Below are positions 48,190 through 64,000 of a stretch of DNA of 64,000 bases, one piece after another. Position numbers and translations under genes: made by a program. The stretch comes from Urechis unicinctus (Eukaryota > Annelida > Polychaeta > Xenopneusta > Urechidae), in contig CM067356.1 in NCBI GenBank assembly GCA_034190875.2, forward strand, positions 59,436,825 through 59,500,824, given 5' to 3'. Within the stretch, counting starts at the first letter, position 1; each line of letters begins with the position of its first letter. Below the pieces are notes generated by a model, which was given only the letters and a program-made list of their open reading frames with translations, was not told where the DNA came from and searched no databases.

Positions 48190-49035
48190 ATATATACCAT
48201 AATTATTGAGATTAACCCCTTTATATACCCAGTGGCGTGCATGGTTACGAGCGGTGTTGGCATTTGAGCAGATCATCATAAACCGTGAGCGAGAGGCCAG
48301 CCTCATTGCATTGACTTTCTGCATGATCAAAGGTATCGACAGCTACGAAATGCGTCCTTTAATCCTTCCAAACCGCGACACACCCGAAATCAAAGACATC
48401 ACATCTACCACACGACGACCTGTCTTCCACCTATTTCACTGCTGTCAAAATCGCGTTCCTCGACCACCGATTTCCGGTTTAGCGATCCAAGATGGCGGAA
48501 CTCGCCTAGTCGGTATACCAAGCTCACCCTCACTCATGTCCAAAATCTGCACAAAATTCGGCATAGATAAGTGAAAAGAAGCCAATACCTCTCCCCACTA
48601 GTGAACATCATCATTTACAAACCTAGAGTATTTATGTCCATGTCAACAAAACATTAATATCTCAGACATATGCACAACATTTACTTGCAAGACTGTGGCA
48701 ATGTACTTCCTCAATGTGTAGATTTGATGCTTTCTGGGTGTCGCAATCCAGGGCAACTGCCTGCCACTTCCTCTAGCTTGGTGTTTCCACTCATTGGAGT
48801 GTCTGCATTTAAGCACGCAAATAAGAAGAGGTTTGTTGCTGGGACACCTTGCTCTTGTTTTTAAAAGCGGGATTTCCATAACATCACAGCCAGGTGAAGA
48901 CGAAGCAGAAACCGGAAGTCAACAGAAGTTAGTTCCATGAAGTTCACCAGGGCGGCGCGCGCGACTACGCGAACTCCCGAATAGGCACAAACTAGCCTCA
49001 CACCCTAAACAGTTTGTGGTACACAAGCCTCTGGA
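48190..49035. other. Intergenic region upstream of the THAP gene
   Basis: No exon is recognised. A CCAAGATGGCGG motif at about 48488 and a GC-rich stretch near 48940-48985 could belong to a promoter. The left limit of the Polinton fossil falls near the right end of this stretch. Confidence 0.4.
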
Positions 49036-49039
49036 CGCC

Positions 49040-52000
49040 TATTTAAAGGATCCTTTTCACATGGAATAATATGACAACACCATTTACTGATGGAAAAGTG
49101 CTCGTCAACGCCCTGTACCACGGTGCAGTTGTTTCCGGTATATCAATAGGTTATGCCAAGCTTGCTAAGATGGCTGGGGGGGGGTTGGGTGTGTGCCACG
49201 TCTTGATTTCACCCTACGCGACCTGGCTATGGCTGTTACCGATGTATCACTAGCTATGGCCACAAAGGATATGTTAATTAAACAAGGAATCTAACCAGTT
49301 GATAAACTGAAGTAATGGCCACAATTGCGCTGCTTGTTGGGGGTGCTCTTGTTAATGCCGTTGCGTTCTCTGGGAGCAACTTTTTTATTCTCTAAACTGG
49401 GTGGTCATGGTTATGTAGAACGTAAACGCCATGATATGGCGATTGAGCAGCTTCAATCTGCTCAGGCAGCATGGACCAAGAAGCAAACTTCATCATTGAG
49501 CAACTGCGCCGCCAGGAACATGCCGAGCATACTTTTCGGGATGTGGATGAGGATATGCGTGAGTACTACATGATTACGGGTAAACCCGTCGACACACTGG
49601 GCTCTGAGCCCCAGCTTTCAGACTTCTACGAGCCCTCAGATGGTCAAAAAGGGCGTGAGGTAGCATTCATACTGGGTATGGCTACGACTGGACTGGTTGC
49701 ATACAAGCTTGCTAAGTAGGTCATTTGGAGACTCGAGCGTTTACTTTGTATGGATCGTTGCATGCAAAAGATCTACTATAGGGCTAAGGGCTATTGGATA
49801 GGCATTACGGCTATCAAGAAGCTTGCATCTGAAGCGAGGGTTTCGGAGGAAGTTGCCAGGGGGTGGCTAACAAAGCAAGCTATATGGCAAATCTACCTGC
49901 CAGTGCCCAAACACATTCCCAGACCAAAATTTGATGTGTCTGGGCCTAATGAGGTTCCCCAAGCCGATCTCTTATTTCTTCCTGATGGCGTTGTGAAGCG
50001 CCGGACTTACAAGTATGCCCTAACGGTGGTGGATGTGGCCTCGCGCTACAAAGCGGCTGAGCCATTGACTACAAAAGAGGTCGAAGGTGCACTCGAGAGG
50101 ATATACAAGTGAGGACCGCTACATTGGCCTTAACTACTTCAGGTCGACCCTGGACGGGAGTTTATGGGAGCAGTGAATCAGCTGCTAGCAAAACATAGAG
50201 TCTCGGTCAGGCGTGGCTGTCCCAATATCCATCGAGACCAGGCTATAGTGGAGAGCTTTAACTGAACACTTGCTGAGCGACTCTTTGACCATCAGTATGC
50301 CGTTGAGTTAAGGGATACTGGAAAACGATCGACTGAGTGGGTTTCTCGGCTGCAGGCCGTAGTCGCTGCGATAAATCATGAGGTGACCCGCTTGACTGGA
50401 AAAAAACCTAAAGATGCTATAAAGGCAAAACGAGTTGCATAAAAGACCTCTGCAGTTGTACCAGGGCGCCCGCTGGGGGTCAAAGAGCAAAAGCTTCCCT
50501 CTGGTGTTGGCGTTTGCTACCTCTACCAGCCTGGTGAGGTTGACCAAGACCAGCGGCGGTGGGCCACTGACCCTGTGTGGTCACTCAATGTTTACCGGAT
50601 TGGGCGCTCTGTCACTAAATCTTGTGAGCCTGTACTATAATATTTGCTGGATGGACCACTCCGTGGCTTTGTAAAGGAGGAGCTGCTTGTGGTGCCGTCC
50701 GACACCCAGTTGCTACCAGACGGTATTACCAATTAGACAAATAGATATATACATAACAATGGTAGTATGTGGAAAGTGCCATGGAAAGAAAGACCCTTGT
50801 AACAAACCCTGTTGACAAGAGTTTGTGTAATGCACAGATTTAAGATAAAACATGGTGTTGTTAATCGTCTTTGTACGGTATGTCAGAAGGGTATAAAAAA
50901 TAGCCTAGGATTGTGCATGGATTGTGGGTTCGAAAAGGACAACCACAAGGGTCTTAATCAAAAGAAAAAAATTGCTTCACAACAGACTGCAGCCGGGGAC
51001 ACTGACTCGCCAGCCGGCGCCACTGAAGGGTGATTCCCCACTGTATATAAATAGAAACTCGGTGGCGCTGCCAACAAGGTCAAAGTCTGTTCACTGTATA
51101 GTCATTGTTTTTATGTGTCAAAATATTTCCTTTTGAACAAATGTTTTTTTATAGTAAACATGACTCACAATACACGAGCACGTAAAGCCCAAAACGATTA
51201 TGTTACAATTCACGGTTTTAAACCGCCTTACCCACGCTCTAAGGTTGCACTCCAAGCGCTTGAAAAGCGTAATTAATTTGACCGTGTATACAAGGAGATA
51301 TTTGCTAGATTAATGGCTGGGGTGGCACGCACCCCTGTCCCCATCCCTGCGCTGCACACACCAGTCCCCGCCCTGTGCACCCCAATCCCCGCAACCCAGT
51401 CCCCAGTCCCCACACCTCGTCTTAAGTTTAAGAAGACTAAGAGGGCTGTTAAAAACTATTTGCATGGATGGGTGATGAACGTTCCTGAGTCTCACACCCT
51501 TGGCTTGGACCTTATGATCTTCTTTAAGGGCATGCGTCGGAAGATGTATAAAGTTTTGACTGGTGAGCTAGGTGGAATAAAGTTTCAGTTTGCCCTTAAG
51601 GTAAGACTTATGAAGCACACCGATGATGGCAGCACTGAGTATGTTGAGCCTGTATTGCGTATTAGGCAGCAGGTGGTTCTCTCCTCAGAAGATATTAAAG
51701 AGACTGTTCAGCCCCATATAAGGAAAGTGGTTGCCTAGCAAGCTGCTTGGTAACAGCACCTTGGAAACCAAAAATGTTACATTTTCAGATTTCACTCGCT
51801 ACGCGGCGCTGCGGTCTTTGAAAGTAGATCCTAACTCCCGCCGTCTGCAGTTTTGTTGTTGTTGTGAGAAATTACGCTTGCGAGGGGGTATCTCTTGTAG
51901 CACTTTACCTCTAATGGCCAGTCCCTCCAATATCACCGCAACGGGTAAATGGGTTGTGGAAGTGGAACCGCTTGGGGTCTCAAGTCTCTCGTAATCTGCA

Positions 52001-55000
52001 GCCTACGCAGACTGAATGGGCAATGGTTCATTGAGTACCTCCCTAGTACAATATGGAACGCTCGACGCTTCGAACGCCGGATTTATTAATGTGGCAAACG
52101 TTTTGGATCCATTTTGATCGGCAGGGCTAACGGTGACCGGACCTCCCTTCAATGAAAACTTCATAAAAATCGCAGCTGAGTTGTGTTTGCGGACGGACGA
52201 TAGTGAGGTTTCAGTTTCAATCTCCAGCGAGCGTCGGCGGGAAATTTTTCGGTGTTAGATGATGACGAATACAGTGTGCTTAATTCCATTGTATGATAAA
52301 AGGTACCATATGGTGGGACAAAAGTTACTATTTATCGTGTTGGTATTGCCCACAACCTTGATTTGAAGAAAACTACATTTTGAAACTTGAGCGGAAATAT
52401 ACGCATCCGTAGCAAGGTAGTTATAAGGCGCGCGTAGTGATTTACAGCCGACAAACGAGCGGCTGATGGTTTAAGGGAGGTATCGTTATCGATGGACTGA
52501 CACAGCTAAATGAAATAGCCTTCTACTGTACATCTTTTGGATTTCCAGTGAAACAAATAGGTTTAAAAATTACCAGCATAATTTTGGATGAAGTAAAATT
52601 TGACGCACCAAATAAACGACGGCATTATTTCGTAACCGCATCGAGCGTAGTAATGTATTTACCAAATGATCCCTGATTGCCTTATATGAGGCTGAACAGC
52701 CTCTTTAACAATGTGCTGAACCAGTGCAATGCTTATATCCTAGAGCGGTTGGAGAAGTGGACCAATAGAGGTTCCTGTTGGGAATTTGAGTCAGTCACAA
52801 CACTGTGGATTGATATTGCCAACTACAAGCCATTGAAAGATGGCACCTACCTAAAACTGCCGAGAAAGCTGGTGGTAAAGAAGGCAATCATAAACGTAAA
52901 AAACACAAACGACCCATTCTGCCTTCTATATTCCCTTGAAGCGGCTCTGCACCCGGTTGCCAAGGACCCGCAGGGACCATCGAAATATAACATTCAGTGG
53001 GTTTTGGATCTGCTGGAAGGTAAATATCCAACACCCATGCCGCATATTGAGAAGGTAGAATAGCATGCTAACCTAGCCGTGAACGTCTTTGGCTGGGATG
53101 GGAAGGCCATCATTGTTCACCGCATCAGTAAGCGCTCTAGTACATACATAAACCTTATGTTGGTTGAGGAGGACGGCAGGTTTCATTACACGCAGATAAA
53201 ATATCTGAACCGCTTGCTCTATGATCAGAGTTAGCACAAAGAGCACAAGTTCTTCTGCGAGCGATGCTTGCATGGTTATACTACGGAGAAACTGCTCAAC
53301 GAGCACAGACCCGAGTGCATGGGGATAGGGCAAACTGCTGTCCGAGTAGACATGCCCGTGGAAGGGAAAAACATCCTATCCTTTCAGAACTGGCAGACAC
53401 AGCTCCTCGCTCTATTTATCATCTACGCCGATTTTGAGGCACTGACTGTTAAACTTCCTGGTCCTGCGCTTCATGCTTCAAAGAGCAACACGCAGAGAAC
53501 ACAGGAGCATGAGCTATGTGGTTGTCCGATATGATGGACAGACAGAATTCCCTGTGGTTTATAGAGGGGCTAACATTGTGGAGAAATTCCTGCTCGCCCT
53601 ACAACAGGAAGAGCTGAAGATCAAAACAGTTCTATCAAAACCTGTCGCAGACGCATGACGCGAGAGGACAAAAGAGTGCACATTGGCTACCCATTGTCAT
53701 GTGTGCAACAAAGAACTGGGCTGGGACTCTGTCCGTGACCATTGTCATGTCACAGGTAAGTACAGGGGGGCAGCCCACAACGCCTGCAACTTGAAGCTGC
53801 GATTGAACCCTAAAACAACGTCCGTACCTGTGGTGTTCCATAACCTGTGGGGCTATTAATGCAGGCCATGGGCAAAGTGGAAGGAAACATCAACTGTACC
53901 CCCAACAACATGGAATAGTTGTGCTTCATTGATAGAGCACAGGCCTGGCCTCATTCGATAACCTGGTGTCTGCTAACAACCCAGTCGCCTTTGCTGTGAC
54001 AGCGGAATATGAGCCAGATGAAACAAAGTGGCGCTTGCTGCTGCGTAAGGGAGTGTACCCCTACGAGTTCATGGATGGCTGGGATAAGTTTGATGCTCCA
54101 CTGCCGCCGATCCAGGAGTTCTACAGCAAGCTCTCTGAGGAGGGTATATCTGCTGTAGACTATGCCCATGCACAGAGCGTGTGCGGGTGTAAGAACATGG
54201 GTGACTACCATGACCTGTACATGCGCCCGGATGTACTGCTCTTGGCCGATGTGTTTGAAACATTCTGGAAAACCTGTCTTAAGCAGTATGTATTAGATCC
54301 GGCTCATTACTATACAAGCCCCGGCCTTTCGTGGGATGTGCTTCTTAAGAGCATAGGCGTGGAACTGGAACTACTCACCGACTATGAAATGCACCTGTTC
54401 ATTGAGAAAGGTCTACGCGGTGGTATAAGCACGGTGTCGCGCCGCCACGCTAAAGCCAACAAACCATACGTGGAGGGCTTTGAGCAGGATAAGCCATCGA
54501 CTTATATCCAGTACCTTGACGCCAACAACCTGTATGGGTGGACGATGAGTCAACTTTTACCTACTTCGGGTATTGAGTGAGTGGATCAGCCGGCCGATCT
54601 ACAGATACTCGAAGTTGATTTAGAATATCCTTCAGAGTTACATGATAGTCATAATGACTATCCACTAGCGCCGGAGCGGCTTCTTGCACAGAACAAATGG
54701 TTGTCAGATTACCATTAGGTAGATGCATTGGGGAGCACCGGAAGTGGAGTTGAGAAGCTGGTACCCAACCTGCGGAACAAGGAGAAGTATGTGGTACACT
54801 ACAGGAATCTCAAGATGTATCTGTCTATGGGGATGAGACTTACCAAGATTCATCGTGCACTTGTCTTTGGCCAAAGTCCCTGGATGGAGCCTTACATTAG
54901 GATGAATACAGATCTGCGCAAGACCGCAACCAGCGACTTTGAGAAGGAATTGTATAAGCTAATAAATAACTCAGTGTTTTGCAAAACCATGGAGAATCTC

Positions 55001-55750
55001 CGGAGGCGAGTCAACGTCAAGATTGTACGGTCAGCAGAAGAGGAAAAAATATGCAGGCTTGTGGTCAGTCCTGCCTATGCCCGCCATAAAGTGTTTGATA
55101 ATGACCTGGCTGCTTTACATATACACAACACCCGTTAAGTGTTCAATCGTCTGTTGTATGTGGGCATGTGTATACTCAACCTCTCCAAGCACCTGATGTA
55201 CAACTTTTACTACAATACCATGAAGCCCAGATACGGCAACAACCTTGGACTGTTGTACAAGGATACGGATTCGGATTCGCTGCTTATGTAGATACGCACA
55301 CCTGACGTGTATGCTGACATGAGATAGATGGGCATCTCTTTGACACTAACAACTATGATCCCACTCAAAGCCTGTACAGTGACACGAATAAGAATGAAGG
55401 ATTAGTGCGCTGGTGTGCCCATCAAGGAGGATGTTGGTCTGCGATCGATCCTTATGTCGAGATGAGATTAAAAGGGCAAAGGGCATGAAGAATGTGGTGG
55501 TCAAGAAGCATCTACGGTACGCTCAGTGTGTGGAGTCACTGTTCGCCCAAAAGAAGTTTCGCCACGGAATGAACATGCTCAGGGGTGACTGCAACAAAAT
55601 ATACGGACTCCACTCCACGTCAACAAGGTGTCTCTCTCCCCCTTTGACTCAAAGCGGTGGATAGCTGAGAACGATGTAGACACCCTGGCCTATGGTCACA
55701 CTAGTTTACCTACAAACCAGCGCCTCGGCCCCGTTTGGGGGTCGGGTCAG
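49040..55750 (+). mobile_element. Polinton/Maverick fossil (adintovirus-like), broken
   Basis: All recognisable parts read on the plus strand. In order: two small element proteins (about 49070-49260 and 49315-49720; GGALVNAVAFSGSNFLFSKL is a typical start of this class); a retroviral-type integrase (about 49750-50440); a small zinc-ribbon-like protein (about 50760-51035, CxxC pairs); then a long region for the protein-primed family B DNA polymerase and its N-terminal domain (about 51160-55660). An unrelated block of about 650 bp (roughly 51995-52665) is inserted in the polymerase region. The element is clearly dead, with about a dozen or more breaks. No capsid, protease or packaging-ATPase gene and no terminal inverted repeats were recognised, so only part of the element remains. 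The degree of decay suggests an old but not ancient insertion. Confidence 0.85.
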
Positions 55751-55800
55751 AGGCGTCTTAATGTGAGTAAAAATCTTGTATAAGCTGCCAAAGGGTCAGT

Positions 55801-55882
55801 AGTATATATAGAGTGGGAGTAGAATGGGAGTGGGGGGGGGGGGGGGGGGGGGGTACTGCTCCAGTACCCCCACTATATATAC
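55801..55882. repeat. Inverted repeat around a poly(G) tract
   Basis: AGTATATATAGAGTGGGAGT (55801-55820) is mirrored by TACCCCCACTATATATACT (about 55864-55882). Between them is a run of 22 G (55832-55853). It lies at the right edge of the Polinton remains and may be a structural end of that region. Confidence 0.75.
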
Positions 55883-56034
55883 TTCTGATCGGCATCGACA
55901 CTGATGTCAACGTGGCTGCGCCTTCCCCTGTTCCCATGAAGGAAGTTTTGACACCAATTCGCCACTGTACCCAGCAAAATCCGGCAGTCCCTCAACACAA
56001 CACAACACTCTGAAAAGGTAACAGCGCGTGGAGA

Positions 56035-56560
56035 AGTGGGCAGAATTTCTGATCTTCGTGCAGAAATGTTTTTCACATGTTTATTACATCTAACATGTCT
56101 TGGGTTTTTTTAAATAAAAAAAATGACTGTGGAAGTGCAGTTGGTTTTCACTGGAATATTTAAGGAAATGCTTCGTCCCCGGAGGCTAGGCAACTCGAGC
56201 TGGGGTCATATAGATGCTGCTGTTAATACGAACACGGTGATATTGTAATTCTATGGTTTGTGATAATATTCAAATGAAACGTCATATAGATCTAGATAAA
56301 GTTATCATAACGTTATGATTTCCTCGACTGCTTAGTTCTTATGAACCATAAAAATAAACCCTAATTATCCTTACGTGGAAATACAATATCAGATCTAAGG
56401 GGAAAAGCTTTTTCCGTTTAACCTGTTGGTTTATAAAAATAAAGAAATGATAAGAAATAAGTCACGAGCAGATTAGCACTTTGTAACCTAAAGATCTAAA
56501 ATGAGTTAAGATTCATAAAGATAAACTGTATTAAAACTAAACATTCAAACAATTGACAAT
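56035..56560. repeat. 500-bp direct repeat, right copy
   Basis: Counterpart of 44590-45095. The pair flanks about 11 kb holding the THAP gene and the Polinton fossil. It may be a segmental duplication or two copies of an unidentified dispersed element. Confidence 0.85.
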
Positions 56561-56808
56561 GTAAAACGTGCCTTATATACAAAAGGAGTGAATGTTCATA
56601 AATATGCGCCTCTGGAAATGTTTGTGTAATAAAGGGCAGTAATGTGCACTGCAACAACGTCTGGTACGTTATGATCACTTATTCACCTGTCTCCTTTGAT
56701 ATATCATAACGAATACCCGTCTTTTTTGATGCCTGAAGTCTTCTAGCGGCGAAATACATTTCAATAACAGCTGATAAAATGCGAGACTTTAAATAGGTCT
56801 GGTTGATT

Positions 56809-62390
<5,582 letters not shown>

Positions 62391-62458
62391 GGTAACAGGA
62401 TGAAGATGACAGTGGATGACGCGATGATGTCACAGGGTAGATCTCGCTCTCTCTACAC

Positions 62459-62466
62459 TGACGTCA
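62459..62466. promoter_or_regulatory. CRE palindrome TGACGTCA in the AIFM2 upstream region
   Basis: A full CREB/ATF consensus lies 69 bases upstream of the AIFM2 start codon. A second TGACGTCA at 62976-62983 sits in TTCTGACGTCAGCA, close to the CRE-type Maf/NRF2 element. The motifs are seen; their function is inferred. Confidence 0.5.
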
Positions 62467-62526
62467 CACACGAACACAACGAGCAGCTATCTCAGCTGGC
62501 ATCCACTTGCAAGTTGGTTGTAATGA

Positions 62527-62690
62527 CGCGCCCGCTCATTGAGCGTCGTTGGTGATAGCAACGCGCCCTCTCATTGAGCGTCGTTGGTGATAACAACGCG
62601 CCCTCTCATTGAGCGTCGATGGTGATAACAACGCGCCCTCTCATTGAGCGTCGTTGGTGATAACAACGCGCCCTCTCATTGAGCGTCATT
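62527..62690. repeat. 35-bp tandem repeat, about five copies, upstream of AIFM2
   Basis: Units of CGCGCCCTCTCATTGAGCGT plus CGTTGGTGATAACAA repeat with a 35-base period, 140-300 bp upstream of the AIFM2 start codon. Each unit carries a GC-rich core, so this may be an array of protein-binding sites. Confidence 0.92.
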
Positions 62691-62757
62691 GTCACCATGT
62701 TGGAAGTCGCCACCAAATCGACAAATATTTACCAGTCGTCATAATTGCTGCTACACA

Positions 62758-62970
62758 ACAATATACCTACCTCTATTTCTGCAGTAGACAAAAACTGACT
62801 AGTTAGGTCTGATTAGCGATTCTCCAAGCTCCGGCCACTAACCGTGACATTTAAAGCTCGCACACTGAGAGAGTCCGCATTCACAATATACCTACCTCTA
62901 GGCCTGCAGTAGACAGAAACTGAATAGTTAGCGAATGTCCGGCAACTAACCGTGACATTTAAAACCCAGC
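62758..62970. repeat. 125-bp tandem duplication
   Basis: ACAATATACCTACCTCTA, TGCAGTAGACA, AAACTGA and TAACCGTGACATTTAAA recur in order with a 125-base period. They lie upstream of the 35-bp array in the AIFM2 5' region. Confidence 0.88.
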
Positions 62971-63534
62971 TGTTCTGACGTCAGCACCAGGACTCACCCA
63001 AGCAAAGCGAAACAGGTTATATTTCGATATCAATCTTCCATTTCACATAGGAATTTATATTAACAATAAAATCTAACCAGTCCTGATATCATGAACACAA
63101 TATTACTGAAAAGCTTACTAAGGAGATGGATATTGGGTAAGTGGCACATCCACTTTTCAAAGCTTACGATCTGTGTGGCAGTTGGTGTAAGTCTCCCACA
63201 CATATCCGAGCTTGGAATCATTGTATGAATCATGGATTTCTACATGACTATGGAATCGGTTACTAAATTGACACACCAATGTCATAAGCATGCTACAGCA
63301 GACTACTGATTCGGGGCAAAGTTATCCTTGGCCTTTGACCTTTGCCGGTAAATAACACAATGTTCAAGTCGACATAAGATTTGGAGTGGTGAAGGCCCCA
63401 AGTGCAGATAACGCCATCCACATCGATTATAGGTCCAAGCATTTACACGAATGCGAATAAGTTACTGCCATAAGCAGATAATTCAAAGGGTCTGCAAAGC
63501 CAGCAGGCGCATTACCTAATACATTCTGTGGGCC
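62971..63534. other. Region upstream of AIFM2, no gene seen
   Basis: Apart from the second CRE-like palindrome at its left end, nothing is recognised. Confidence 0.45.
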
Positions 63535-63535
63535 A

Positions 63536-63802
63536 GCACCCTCACTCATCACCCTCACTCATCACCCTCACTCATCACCCTCACTCATCACCCTCACTCA
63601 TCACCCTCACTCATCACCCTCACTAATCACCCTCACTCATCATCCTCACTCATCACCCTCATAATCACCCTCACTCATCACTATCACTCATCACCCTCAC
63701 TCATCACCCTCACTCGTCACCTTCACTCATCACCTTCACTCATTACCCTCTGTAATCACTCTCACTCATCACCATCACTGATCACCCTCACTCATCACAT
63801 CG
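63536..63802. repeat. 13-bp minisatellite (CACCCTCACTCAT), about twenty copies
   Basis: Units CACCCTCACTCAT with few variants run almost to the window end. The last 200 bases show no recognisable gene. Confidence 0.95.
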
Positions 63803-64000
63803 TTAGAAATTGAGTCAGATATAAAATGTAAAGGAAGGATTATGAATTTAGACTTACGCCTGTACGGAATATTTCGTCGAGTTCGTTGCTGCTATGATTT
63901 GTGCATCTTCACCTGTTAAAGCGCGGCAGAGCCTACACCAAACACCGCCTGCATTCGCCAGCAGGGCACGTGATCCGTTTCGCTGACTAATTTTGACGGG

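Overview
The window is animal nuclear DNA: small exons with GT/AG borders, long repeat-filled introns, many micro- and minisatellites, and several transposon fossils. The gene set (SKA2, KMT5A, SPNS1, AIFM2/FSP1 and a THAP gene) fits an invertebrate metazoan. The repeats suggest a mollusc: short inverted-repeat elements beginning AACAAGAGGCCCATGGG, and a dispersed family rich in TGACCTTGACCT. This lineage call rests on recall and has low to moderate confidence.

Layout. 0-0.9 kb: three minus-strand exons of SKA2, cut by the left edge. 1.2-4.0 kb: a broken RTE-like LINE with a PHD-type zinc finger. 4.5-8.8 kb: satellites, a small MITE and two dispersed repeat families. 8.9-10.8 kb: a complete 7-exon KMT5A (histone H4K20 methyltransferase), plus strand. 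12.25-19.26 kb: an 18-or-so-exon minus-strand gene for a TBC-like plus coiled-coil protein that I do not recognise by name. 20.3-43.6 kb: a complete SPNS1 (Spinster lysolipid transporter), plus strand, with two alternative first exons (20.3 and 29.2 kb) that join the same exon 2 at 39.6 kb. 46.0-48.2 kb: a minus-strand THAP gene with a Myb/SANT-like C-terminal region. 49.0-55.75 kb: the fossil of a Polinton/Maverick (integrase and protein-primed family B polymerase). 56.8-62.4 kb: a complete 6-exon AIFM2/FSP1, minus strand, with three TA-centred inverted-repeat elements in its introns. 62.4-64 kb: its upstream region, full of tandem repeats and CRE-like palindromes.

The genes do not form one pathway. 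They are unlinked housekeeping functions: kinetochore, chromatin, vesicle traffic, lysosomal lipid export, and ferroptosis defence. KMT5A and the TBC gene converge tail to tail with possibly overlapping 3' ends. The TBC gene and SPNS1 diverge from a roughly 1 kb intergenic region. SKA2 and KMT5A are also divergent.

I found no clearly undescribed system. The best leads are: the two SPNS1 first exons that each re-encode transmembrane helix 1; a conserved PIP degron in KMT5A with E for D; a dispersed repeat carrying paired nuclear-receptor half-sites and ETS/CRE motifs, one copy just upstream of KMT5A; a minisatellite whose every unit folds into a hairpin; a pogo/Tigger-like terminal sequence inside a nest of TA repeats; and unusually long G/C homopolymers.
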